Origin: Streptomyces sp. NBC_01255
Lineage (GTDB): Bacteria > Actinomycetota > Actinomycetes > Streptomycetales > Streptomycetaceae
Direction of reading: 5' to 3'
Assembly (NCBI RefSeq): GCF_036226445.1
Contig: NZ_CP108474.1
Span: 5,456,001 to 5,520,000, forward strand
Length of the DNA: 64,000 bases
The translations under genes were made by a program, and so were the position numbers. Of this stretch, positions 43,055 through 51,421 are shown piece after piece. Position 1 is the first letter of the stretch. Each line of letters opens with the position of its first letter. The notes beneath the pieces are model-generated. The model made no database searches. It was not told where the DNA came from and was given only the letters and a program-made list of their open reading frames with translations.

Positions 43055-43723
43055 ATGCCGTCCGGAACCCGCCCGGCGGGCACCGGGCGGCTCGTCACCG
43101 GTGTCGCCTGGGCGCTGCTGCTCCTCGGGCTCTGGCTCTGGGGCCGTGAGGTCACCGAGGGCCCCGGGGGCAGCTCCGCGCCCACCCACGGCGACATCGC
43201 CGCCGTCGGCCGGCCGCTCGGCGTGGCACTGCCCCCGGCCCACGAGCCGCTCGCCCCCGCCGCACCCCGGCGGGTGGAGGTCCCGTCCCTCGGCATCGCC
43301 GCGCCCGTCGTGGCGCGCGGCCTGGACGGTACGGGCGCGATCGACCCGCCGCCCTTCGCGATGCCGCACGCGGTGGGCTGGTTCGGCGCCGGCACCCCTC
43401 CGGGTGCGGCCGGGGCCGCCCTCCTCGTCGGCCACGTCGACACCGACACCCGCCCGGCGGTCTTCTACGGCCTGAGCGCGGCCCGCCCCGGCGCGAAGGT
43501 CCGGGTCACCCGGACGGACGGCACGGTCGCCGAGTTCACGGTCGACGACGTCCAGGTCTTCCCGCGCGAGCACTTCGACGCGACCAAGGTCTACGGCCGG
43601 CGCGAACCCGGCCGCGCCGAACTCCGCCTGATCACCTGCGGCGGCACCTTCGACCGCACGGCCGGCACGTACTCGGCGAACGTGGTCGTCTCGGCGTACC
43701 TCACGGGGGCGGCGGCGTCCTGA
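43055..43723 (+). CDS. Class F sortase
   Basis: A 222-residue membrane sortase with an N-terminal helix (LVTGVAWALLLLGLWLWG), a short linker and the catalytic domain. His is in LLVGHVDTDTRPAVFY, Cys in LRLITCGGTFDRTAGTYSANVVV, with Arg in FDRT. This is the actinobacterial class F pattern, whose targets are less well defined than those of class E. It is co-transcribed with the preceding surface-type gene, the probable substrate or partner. Confidence 0.88.
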   Translation: MPSGTRPAGTGRLVTGVAWALLLLGLWLWGREVTEGPGGSSAPTHGDIAAVGRPLGVALPPAHEPLAPAAPRRVEVPSLGIAAPVVARGLDGTGAIDPPPFAMPHAVGWFGAGTPPGAAGAALLVGHVDTDTRPAVFYGLSAARPGAKVRVTRTDGTVAEFTVDDVQVFPREHFDATKVYGRREPGRAELRLITCGGTFDRTAGTYSANVVVSAYLTGAAAS

Positions 43724-43940
43724 GGACCCGGCGACCGGGCCCGGCCGGTGGGCCGCGTCCCGCAAGCGCCACCGGCCGGTCCAGTCCTCGACCGCGGGGC
43801 TCACGGGCGGCGGGAGGGAGCCCGGTGCCGGCCGCGGGAGGTCGGGGTTCCGGAAACTGTAAAGGCCCTGCCTCGCCCGGCCCAGAGGGCTGTCGTGTCA
43901 CGATGACGGCGACCGCTCCGTACGTGCCGAGGGGCCCCGA

Positions 43941-45004
43941 ATGTCCGTATCTCCCTGCGCGCGTCGCGCGGGACTCACCCTCCCGGCTCTGGCGCTCGCG
44001 TTCCTCCTCACCGCCGGCTGTACGAGCCCGGCCACTCCGCGCGCCACGAGCGCCCCGCCCGCCGCCGACGCCGCCCCCGCTCCCACCCGGCCCGCGGCCG
44101 GGGCCGCCCCCGCTCCCACCCCGTCCGCCCCACCCCCTACTGGGTGAACCCCGACGGCAAGGCCGCCCGGCAGATGGCCGCGCACCTCGCCGCGGGCCGC
44201 ACCGCCGAGGCCGGGCTGCTGCGGCGGATCGCCTCCCGGCCGGTGGCCGAGTGGATCGGCTCCGACCGGCCCGAGGACGAGACCCGCGCCGTCACCGAGG
44301 CCGCCACCCGCGCCGGGCGCGAGGCGCTCCTCGTCCTCTACGACATCCCGCACCGCGACTGCGGCCAGCACTCGGCGGGCGGCGCGGCGGACCCCGCCGC
44401 CTACCGCGCCTGGGTGGACGCCGTCGCCCGCGGCATCGGCGCGCGGCGCGCGACCGTCGTCCTGGAACCGGACGCCGTGATGCACGTCGTCGACGGCTGC
44501 ACCGAGGAGCGGCACCACGGGGAGCGGTACGAGCTGCTCAAGGCGGCCGTCCTGCGGCTGAAGCAGCAGCCGGCCACCACCGTCTACCTGGACGCGGGCA
44601 ACGCGGGCTGGGTCGCTCCGGCGCAGCTGCGCGGCCCGCTCCAGGAGGCGGGGATCGCCGAGGCCGACGGCTTCGCGGTCAACGTCTCGAACTTCCAGAC
44701 GACCGCGGCGAGCACCACCTACGGCCGGCAGCTGTCGGCGCTGCTCGGCGACAAGCCCTTCGTGATCGACACCAGCAGGAACGGGAACGGCCCCTACGCC
44801 GAGGGCGACCCGGCCCAGAGCTGGTGCAACCCGCCGGGCCGCGCGCTCGGCGCGCCGCCGACCCGGAGCACCGGGGACCCGCTGGTCGCGGCGTACCTGT
44901 GGATCAAGCGGCCGGGCGAGTCGGACGGGGAGTGCCGGGGCGGCCCGAGGGCGGGGGAGTGGTTCGACGCGTACGCGCTGGAACTGGCCCGCAACGCCCG
45001 GTAG
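43941..45004 (+). pseudogene. Glycoside hydrolase family 6 lipoprotein, frameshifted
   Basis: The lipoprotein signal (MSVSPCARRAGLTLPALALAFLLTAGC) and Pro/Ala linker are in one frame ending at TGA 44145-44147. The GH6 domain is in another frame (from about 44129 on: PTPYWVNPDGKAARQMA) and is otherwise complete to 45004. Key GH6 features are present: LEPDAVMHVVDGC with the catalytic Asp, VYLDAGNAGWV, FAVNVSNFQTT, FVIDTSRNGNGP and WIKRPGESDGEC. One extra C in the run near 44133-44137 would join the frames as APPPPYWVNPDG. So this is a one-base deletion, a sequencing error or a slippage site. It would encode a beta-1,4-glucanase or cellobiohydrolase. Confidence 0.8.
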
Positions 45005-45043
45005 TTCGGGGCGGGGGAGGAGCCCCGCGCCCTCGGGAACGAC

Positions 45044-45076
45044 CAAGGCTCCCTCACCGATGGTGAGGGAGCCTTG
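45044..45076. terminator. Bidirectional intrinsic terminator (GH6 and first tRNA-Lys)
   Basis: A perfect 15-bp stem (CAAGGCTCCCTCACC, complement at 45062-45076) with a GAT loop, just downstream of tRNA-Lys copy 1 on the minus strand. Confidence 0.85.
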
Positions 45077-45084
45077 ACTCTGCG

Positions 45085-45158
45085 TGCGCCGCCAGGGACT
45101 CGAACCCCGGACCCGCTGATTAAGAGTCAGCTGCTCTAACCAACTGAGCTAGCGGCGC
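45085..45158 (-). tRNA. tRNA-Lys (CTT), copy 1
   Basis: Acceptor GCGCCGC/GCGGCGC, D-arm GCTCAGTTGGTTAGAGC, anticodon stem GCTGA/TCAGC with loop CTCTTAA (anticodon CTT, reading AAG), T-arm CGGGG-TTCGAGT-CCCTG. CCA is not encoded. A TAGAGT -10 hexamer (complement of 45174-45179) lies 16 bases upstream of the tRNA 5' end. Identical in sequence to the copies at 53419 and 61487. Confidence 0.96.
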
Positions 45159-45341
45159 CTGCTGACAGAGAGAACTCTACCGGACCTGGAGGCGTGCTCC
45201 TGACCAATATCGGTCGCGTCCGGCCTGTTGGATGGTCGTACTGGGCCTTCGATCCGTCAAAATGCGATTTGTCCAGACAGTTGAGACACTGGCGCCCGAA
45301 CCGAGGGTCAAAAGATCTTGACGAGTGTGGAGGGGAATCGC

Positions 45342-46877
45342 ATGAGCGTGCCGGTCTTCGAGGAGTTCGAACCCGCGGCCGACTGCGGCTGCCCGGGCTG
45401 TGCCCAGCAGCGCCGTGGCCTCGCGCTTGGCCTGCCCGTGCGGGCCGGCGGCCACCCGGCGGCACACGGCGCGCGCCGCGCGCTGGTCCTGGTGACGGCG
45501 GCGGGAGTGGTCCTCGGCGGGGGAGGGGCGGGAGTGGCGACGGCCCTCTCCCGCCCGGCGGAGCCGGTCGGCCCGATGGGCCCGTTCACCCCGGCGGACG
45601 TGGATGCGGGCCCGGGCCCGAGTGCGGGCACGGGCACGGGTACGGGTACGGGTACGGAGATGGACACGGCGGTCCTGCGGGAGCGGTCGGCCGCGGGCGC
45701 CGCCGACCACGTGAGTCCCTGGCCTGGGCCGGACACCCCGCAGGGCGGGCGGGAGCCGCTGCACGGAGCGCCGGGCCCCAACCCCCAGCCCTCCCCGACG
45801 CCGACCCCGCCCCCCGGTACGGGTACGGGGACGGCCACCACCCCGGCGACCAGCCAGATCTCGACGGGCACGCTGCGGCAGACGACCCGGGCCGAGATCA
45901 TCAACCGCGCCAAGCTGTGGGTGACCGCACAGGTCCCGTACTCCATGGAGAAGTACTGGTCGGACGGGTATCGCCAGGATTGCTCCGGCTACATCTCCAT
46001 GGCCTGGAACCTGCGCAGCAACGAGTGGACCGGGAGCCTCGACCGCTTCGCCGAGCGGATCGACCGCACCGAGCTCCAGCCCGGCGACATCCTGCTGTTC
46101 CACAACCCGGCCAACCCGACGCGCGGCTCGCACGTCACGATCTTCGGCGGCTGGACCGACTACACCCACACCTCGTACATCGCGTACGAGCAGACCAAGC
46201 CGCGCACGCGGAAGCAGGCGACGCCCATGGCGTACTGGGAGAACTCCGGCCGGTACGTGGCCTACCGCTACAAGGGCGTGGTGAGCGGCGGCAGCGGGGG
46301 CGGCACGACCGGCGGCGGGTCGAAGCCGACGACGCCGACCACGCCGGCGACCCCGTACCCGGGCGCGGGCAAGTTCGGCCCGGGCGCGAACAACTCCCAC
46401 GTCACCCAGCTCGGCAAGCTCCTCGTCGAGCGCGGCGGCAAGAAGTACTACAGCAAGGGACCGGGTCCGAAGTGGGGCGAGGCGGACCGGCGTGCGACCC
46501 AGGCGTTCCAGCTCGCGCAGGGCTGGAAGGGCAAGGAAGCGGACGGCCTGCCCGGGCCGGACACGTGGAAGCTCCTCGTCGCCGGCAAGGGTAAGGACAT
46601 CGGCGGATCGGGTGGTTCGGGCGGTTCGAGCGCGAATGCGACGGGGTTCCCCGGGCGTGGCTACTTCCGTCCGGGCCAATCCCACGCATATGTGGAGAAG
46701 CTGGGCAAACAACTGGTGAAGCGGGGCTTCGGCAAGCACTACCTGTCGGGACCCGGTCCGCGCTGGACGGAGGCGGACCGCCGCAACGTCGAGGCGTTCC
46801 AGCGGGCTCAGGGCTGGCGCGGCGGAGCGGCCGACGGCTACCCGGGCCCGGAGACCTGGCGGCGCTTGTTCCGATGA
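45342..46877 (+). CDS. NlpC/P60-like peptidase with two peptidoglycan-binding domains
   Basis: A 511-residue secreted or membrane-attached protein. A Cys-rich cytoplasmic start (DCGCPGCAQQRRG) precedes a transmembrane helix (RRALVLVTAAGVVLGGG). A Gly/Thr-rich linker (GTGTGTGTE) follows, then an NlpC/P60-type domain with catalytic Cys in YRQDCSGYISMAWNL and His in GSHVTIFGGW. Two streptomycete-type peptidoglycan-binding repeats follow (FGPGANNSHVTQLGKLLVERG; FRPGQSHAYVEKLGKQLVKRG). ATG 45342 follows GTGGAGGGGAAT. It should cleave wall peptides. The SPFH gene follows 25 bases downstream. Confidence 0.85.
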   Translation: MSVPVFEEFEPAADCGCPGCAQQRRGLALGLPVRAGGHPAAHGARRALVLVTAAGVVLGGGGAGVATALSRPAEPVGPMGPFTPADVDAGPGPSAGTGTGTGTGTEMDTAVLRERSAAGAADHVSPWPGPDTPQGGREPLHGAPGPNPQPSPTPTPPPGTGTGTATTPATSQISTGTLRQTTRAEIINRAKLWVTAQVPYSMEKYWSDGYRQDCSGYISMAWNLRSNEWTGSLDRFAERIDRTELQPGDILLFHNPANPTRGSHVTIFGGWTDYTHTSYIAYEQTKPRTRKQATPMAYWENSGRYVAYRYKGVVSGGSGGGTTGGGSKPTTPTTPATPYPGAGKFGPGANNSHVTQLGKLLVERGGKKYYSKGPGPKWGEADRRATQAFQLAQGWKGKEADGLPGPDTWKLLVAGKGKDIGGSGGSGGSSANATGFPGRGYFRPGQSHAYVEKLGKQLVKRGFGKHYLSGPGPRWTEADRRNVEAFQRAQGWRGGAADGYPGPETWRRLFR

Positions 46878-46902
46878 CCCCGAGAGCATGAGGTGGACCC
46901 GA

Positions 46903-48870
46903 ATGACCGCATCGACCCCGACCCCCGCGGACTCCGGCGCGGCGGCCTCGCGTGACGCGGCCCGCACGGCCAGACGCCTGACGGACGGCACCCTTCCCCG
47001 CACGTCACCACAGCCGGGCGGGGAACCGGTACCGCCCGCCACGGCCACCGGGCCGAACCGTCCCCCGACACCACTCGAACCGACACCACTCGCCCCGACA
47101 CCACTCGCCCCGGCGGACCCCGCGGCAGCCGGCCCGCCGCCGACCGCACCCGCCCCGGCGGGCCCGGTGGCCGACAAGCCGACGGGCGACCCGGCGGCCC
47201 CGGTCCTTGTACCTGCACCTGTACCTGCACCTGACGAGGGCACGAAGCCGCCCGCCCCGCCGACGGACGCACCCACCCACGTGGGCCCGGTGTTCGTCAC
47301 GCCCACGCCCACGCCCACGCCCGCGCCCACGCCGACGCCCGCCTCCTCGAATCCAGCCGGGGGCACGAGGACGGGTCCGCTCGGCTCGGTCACGGGCTCG
47401 GTCATCGGTACGCCGACGGGTGCGCGTCCACCGGCCTCCAAGGAGGAGGCAACCCCCAAGGGAGAGGCGGCCCCCGCCGAGCCGCTCCCGGACTCCTCCC
47501 CGAAGGCACCCGCACCCGCCGTGGTGCCCGTGCCCCCGGTCGCCGCCAAGGTCTCCGTGGTCAAGAAGCGCGTCGACGTGCCCGACTTCGGGCGGATCAC
47601 CGAGGCGCGGGTCGCCGCGCTCGCCGTGCCCGTCGCCGGTGTCGTACGGGTCGCGCGGCGGAAGAACGTGATCGGGGCCGAGACCACCGGCTCCATCCCC
47701 GTGCACCTGCTCTTCCGGGACGAGCCGGAGGGCGGCGCCACCGGCACGGCCCTCGGCGCGCACGGGGACGACGAGGGTCCCGACACCGTCGCGATGGCCG
47801 CGACCGCCGACCCGGCGAGGAACGGCAAGGCGGCCATCCCGGCACCCGCGAAGACGCAGACGAAGCCGTCGAACCGGTCAGGCCCCAAGGGCCAACCCCA
47901 CCCCCAGGCCCAGGCCCGGAAGCAGCAGCAGCCCCGGCCCGAGGCCCGCCCCGCCCCCACCGCCGATCCCGATCTCGTCGAGCGGCCCGGCCCGGTGCTG
48001 CCGGGCTGGGTCGGCGTGGTCGGCGGCGCCCTCGCGCTCGCCGGCTGCGCGGCGGTCGTGTGGTGGACCGGGGCCGTGCCGGAGGAGGCGGCGCGGATGC
48101 TGCGGCTGCCGGCCCGCCCGTACCACGGCATCCATCTCGGCCAGTGGGCGCTGCTCGCGCTCGGTGTCGTCGCCACTCTCTTCGCGGTCGGCGGTCTCGG
48201 CCGCGGCCGGGTCGGTTACGCCTGGGTCCTGACCCTCTTCGGGGACTACCGCGGCACCGTTCGCCGTACGGGTCTGGTCTGGGTCAGCCCGCTCCTGCTC
48301 CGCCGTCGTGTCGACGTCCGGCTCCGGCACTGGCGCAGTGAGCCGCTGCCCGCGGTCGACGCGAAGGGCACGGCCCTGGACGTCGTCGTCCTCGTCGTCT
48401 GGCGGGTCCGGGACACCGTCCGCGCCGCGCTGGGGGTCGACGGCCACGAGGAGTACCTGCGGGAGCAGGTGGAGGCGGCGATGGCCCGGGTGCTGTCGCA
48501 GCTTCCGGCGGACGCCTTCCACGAGGACGCCCCGACGCTCCGGGACTCCGAGGCGGTCGGCGAGGCCCTGACCCGGATGCTGTCGGCGGAGTGCGCCCCG
48601 GTCGGGGTCGACGTCTTCTCGGCGCAGCCGACACGCATCGAGTACGCCCCCGAGGTCGCGGCGGCGATGCAGCGGCGCCGGATTGCGGCGATCGACGCGA
48701 AGCACCGGGACAGTGTCCTGACGTCGGTGGTGGACGCGGTGGACGACGTGGTCCACCGGCTGACCAGTCGTGGTCTGGTGGAACTGGACGACTACGAGCG
48801 CAAGGCGCTGGTCAAGGACCTGACGGTGGCGTTCTACACGGGCAGGACGGCGCCCGCCGAAGGAGCCTGA
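46903..48870 (+). CDS. SPFH/Band 7 domain membrane protein with long Pro-rich N-terminus
   Basis: A 655-residue protein. Residues 1-380 are a disordered Pro/Ala/Thr-rich region with short basic patches. Two transmembrane helices follow (LPGWVGVVGGALALAGCAAVVWW; LGQWALLALGVVATLFAVGGL), then a Band 7/SPFH domain (YRGTVRRTGLVWVSPLLLRRRVDVRLRHWRSEPLPAVDAKGTALDVVVLVVWRVRD). SPFH proteins assemble into membrane scaffolds. The very long N-terminus is much longer than in typical family members. ATG 46903 has GAGGTGG upstream. Confidence 0.82.
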   Translation: MTASTPTPADSGAAASRDAARTARRLTDGTLPRTSPQPGGEPVPPATATGPNRPPTPLEPTPLAPTPLAPADPAAAGPPPTAPAPAGPVADKPTGDPAAPVLVPAPVPAPDEGTKPPAPPTDAPTHVGPVFVTPTPTPTPAPTPTPASSNPAGGTRTGPLGSVTGSVIGTPTGARPPASKEEATPKGEAAPAEPLPDSSPKAPAPAVVPVPPVAAKVSVVKKRVDVPDFGRITEARVAALAVPVAGVVRVARRKNVIGAETTGSIPVHLLFRDEPEGGATGTALGAHGDDEGPDTVAMAATADPARNGKAAIPAPAKTQTKPSNRSGPKGQPHPQAQARKQQQPRPEARPAPTADPDLVERPGPVLPGWVGVVGGALALAGCAAVVWWTGAVPEEAARMLRLPARPYHGIHLGQWALLALGVVATLFAVGGLGRGRVGYAWVLTLFGDYRGTVRRTGLVWVSPLLLRRRVDVRLRHWRSEPLPAVDAKGTALDVVVLVVWRVRDTVRAALGVDGHEEYLREQVEAAMARVLSQLPADAFHEDAPTLRDSEAVGEALTRMLSAECAPVGVDVFSAQPTRIEYAPEVAAAMQRRRIAAIDAKHRDSVLTSVVDAVDDVVHRLTSRGLVELDDYERKALVKDLTVAFYTGRTAPAEGA

Positions 48871-48910
48871 GGGGATGGACATGTTCAACTTCCGTCCATA
48901 CCTTGGTACT

Positions 48911-48922
48911 TGGTCCAGACCA
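48911..48922 (+). promoter_or_regulatory. DasR-type operator (dre site) upstream of the LPMO
   Basis: TTGGTCCAGACCAA (48910-48923) is a 6-2-6 palindrome matching the DasR consensus core TGGTCTAGACCA at 11 of 12 positions. It lies 103 bases before the LPMO start. DasR represses chitin and GlcNAc genes in streptomycetes. Confidence 0.8.
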
Positions 48923-49025
48923 AAATGAGTCACCCGCACCACACCGAGTAAGACCGCAATACCGCAATACCGCACGCGTGCGCACGGCCCAACGGAACTC
49001 CCCCACGTTCTCCTGGAGCGACAGC

Positions 49026-49625
49026 ATGCACATGCGCAAGAAATCCATAGGGGCGACGGTGGTGGCGCTCGGCGTCGCCGGCGCCTCCCTCCTCGCCACC
49101 GGCAGCGCGGGCAGCCACGGCTACACCGACTCGCCGATCAGCCGTCAGAAGCTCTGCGCCAACGGCACCGTGACCAACTGCGGCAACATCCAGTGGGAGC
49201 CGCAGTCGGTCGAGGGCCCCAAGGGCTTCCCCGCCGCCGGTCCCGCCGACGGCACGATCTGCGCCGGCGGGCTCGGGCAGTTCGCCCAGCTCGACGACCC
49301 CCGGGGTGGCGCCTGGCCGACGACGAGCCTCACGGCGGGGCAGAGCCACAGCTTCCGCTGGCAGTTCACGGCCCGGCACCGCACCACCGACTTCAAGTAC
49401 TACATCACCAAGAACGGCTGGAACCCGAGTCAGAAGCTGACCCGGGCCGCGCTCGACCCCCAGCCGTTCCTCACCGTCCCCTACAACAACCAGCAGCCGC
49501 CGGCGACTCTCTCGCACTCCGGGACCCTCCCGGCGGGCAAGACGGGCCGTCACCTGATCCTGGCGGTGTGGACGATCGCGGACACCACGAACGCCTTCTA
49601 CGCCTGCTCGGACGTCAAGTTCTGA
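49026..49625 (+). CDS. AA10 lytic polysaccharide monooxygenase (chitin-active type)
   Basis: A 199-residue secreted copper enzyme. After the signal peptide, mature protein should begin at HGYTDSP, with His1 of the copper brace; the second His is in FTARHRTTDFKYYIT, and the axial Phe is in TTNAFYACSDVKF. The length fits a single AA10 domain without binding modules. It oxidatively cleaves crystalline chitin or cellulose; the DasR site upstream favours chitin. ATG 49026 follows GGAG. Confidence 0.92.
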   Translation: MHMRKKSIGATVVALGVAGASLLATGSAGSHGYTDSPISRQKLCANGTVTNCGNIQWEPQSVEGPKGFPAAGPADGTICAGGLGQFAQLDDPRGGAWPTTSLTAGQSHSFRWQFTARHRTTDFKYYITKNGWNPSQKLTRAALDPQPFLTVPYNNQQPPATLSHSGTLPAGKTGRHLILAVWTIADTTNAFYACSDVKF

Positions 49626-49637
49626 GGCATTCAGTTC

Positions 49638-49652
49638 TGACGGTACGTCAGT
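49638..49652. promoter_or_regulatory. Palindrome CTGACG-GTA-CGTCAG before the acyl-CoA synthetase
   Basis: A perfect 6-3-6 inverted repeat ending 13 bases before ATG 49666, at a position suited to a TetR-type operator or overlapping the ribosome binding region. Confidence 0.5.
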
Positions 49653-49665
49653 TACAGTCCGGTCC

Positions 49666-51348
49666 ATGAGTGGGAGTGGTGCGGACACCGTCGCGGAGCT
49701 CGTACGGCGCCAATGGGGCGACCACCGGATCGGCCTGAGGGACGAGCACCACACCCTCAGCCATCACGAGGTCGCCGCGGGCGCCGCCGCGCGGGCCGCA
49801 CTGCTCGTGGACCTGATGCCACCCCTGCCGGGGCGCGAGCCGCACCTCGGCATCCTGCTCGACAACACGCCGGAGTACCCGCTCTGGCTCAGCGCGGCGG
49901 CCCTCGCGGGGGCCGCCGTCGCCGGGATCAACCCGACCCGGCGCGGCGCCGAACTCGCCCGGGACATCCGGCACACCGACTGCCGGATCCTGGTCACCCA
50001 GCGCGCCCACCTGCCGCTCCTCGACGGCCTCCCGCTGCCCGGGCTGCGCATCCTCGTCACCGACACCGACGCCTACCGGGAGCTCCTCGCCCCCTACGGG
50101 GACGCCCGCCCGGGAGACGCCACCCTCGGACCCGTACGCCCCGACAGCCGCTTCCTGCTCTCCTTCACCTCCGGTTCGACGGGCGCGCCCAAGGCCGCGC
50201 TCTGCAGCCAGGGGCGCCTCGCCGCCGCCGGCGCCTCGCTCGTCGCGCACTTCGGCGTACGCCGCGAGGACGTCCACTACGTCTGCATGCCGATGTTCCA
50301 CGGCAACGCGGTGATCGCGGACTGGGCGCCCGCGCTCTCCGCCGGCGCGGGAGTGGCGCTCCGGGCCCGCTTCTCCGCCTCCGGCTTCCTGCCCGACGTA
50401 CGCCGCTTCGGCGCCACCTACTTCACGTACGTCGGCCGCGCCGTGCAGTACCTGCTCGCCACCCCGCCCGGCCCGGAAGACCGCGCGCACCCGCTGCGCC
50501 TCGGCTTCGGCACGGAGGCCGGGGCGGTGGACGCCGCCCGCTTCCGGGAGCGGTTCGGGGTCCCGCTCGTCGAGGGATACGGCTCCTCCGAGGGCGGCGC
50601 GGCGATCCAGCGGACCCCCGACACCCCGACCGGGGCGATCGGTCGGGCCGCGCCGGGCGACGACCTGGCCGTACTGGACGCGGAGACCGGCAAGGAGTGC
50701 GCACCGGCCCGCTTCTCGCCCACGGGACGGCTCCTCAACACGGACGAGGCGGTCGGCGAGCTCGTCAACCGGGGCAGAAACCCCTTCGAGGGCTACTGGC
50801 GCAACCCCGAGGCGGAGGCGGTCCGGCTGCGCGGCGGCTGGTACTGGACGGGCGACCTCTTCTACCGGGACGAGGCCGGCTTCCTCTACTTCGCGGGCCG
50901 CACGGACGACCGGCTGCGGGTCGACAGCGAGAACCTGGCGGCGGCGATGATCGAGAACATCCTCGCCCGCTGGGACCGGGCCGCCGGGGTGGCGGTGTAC
51001 GCGGTACCGGACCCGGTGGCCGGCGACCAGGTCATGGCGGCGCTGGCCCTGCGCGAGGCGGCCGACTTCGACCCGGCGGAATTCGCGGCCTTCCTCGCCG
51101 CGCAGCCGGACCTGGGCACGAAGATGCCGCCGCGCTTCGTCCGCGTGATGCGGGAGCTGCCCCTGACGGCCACCAACAAGATCCACCGCGTGGGCCTGCG
51201 CCGCGCGTCCTTCCTCTGCCCGGACCCGGTCTGGTGGCGCCCGACCCCCACCGCCCCGTACGAGCCCCTGACCCCGGAGGCGACCACCGCACTCCAGGCG
51301 GAGTACGCCCGCCACGGCCGCACCCCGACCCAGGAGGCCCGGGGGTAG
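49666..51348 (+). CDS. Acyl-CoA synthetase (AMP-binding family)
   Basis: A 560-residue adenylate-forming enzyme that would activate a fatty or other carboxylic acid to its CoA ester. The P-loop is LLSFTSGSTGAPKAAL, the adenine motif EGYGSSEGG, then YWTGDLFYRDEAGFLYFAGRTDD, and the C-terminal lysine motif TNKIHRVGLR. The C-terminal tail is longer than usual. Substrate is unclear; the FATP/long-chain type is most similar by motif order. The LPMO gene ends 40 bases upstream; the palindrome between them suggests an own promoter. Confidence 0.9.
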   Translation: MSGSGADTVAELVRRQWGDHRIGLRDEHHTLSHHEVAAGAAARAALLVDLMPPLPGREPHLGILLDNTPEYPLWLSAAALAGAAVAGINPTRRGAELARDIRHTDCRILVTQRAHLPLLDGLPLPGLRILVTDTDAYRELLAPYGDARPGDATLGPVRPDSRFLLSFTSGSTGAPKAALCSQGRLAAAGASLVAHFGVRREDVHYVCMPMFHGNAVIADWAPALSAGAGVALRARFSASGFLPDVRRFGATYFTYVGRAVQYLLATPPGPEDRAHPLRLGFGTEAGAVDAARFRERFGVPLVEGYGSSEGGAAIQRTPDTPTGAIGRAAPGDDLAVLDAETGKECAPARFSPTGRLLNTDEAVGELVNRGRNPFEGYWRNPEAEAVRLRGGWYWTGDLFYRDEAGFLYFAGRTDDRLRVDSENLAAAMIENILARWDRAAGVAVYAVPDPVAGDQVMAALALREAADFDPAEFAAFLAAQPDLGTKMPPRFVRVMRELPLTATNKIHRVGLRRASFLCPDPVWWRPTPTAPYEPLTPEATTALQAEYARHGRTPTQEARG

Positions 51349-51421
51349 GCCCAGCCCCACCCCCGCCACGCCCCCCAACCCCATGGCCCCGCCCAGGGGC
51401 CCGCGCCTACCGTGGGCGCTC

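Noticed and set aside
45177..48176. Long minus-strand open frame opposite the peptidase and SPFH genes
   Set aside because: No recognisable domain and no start signal; both plus-strand genes have clear motifs.
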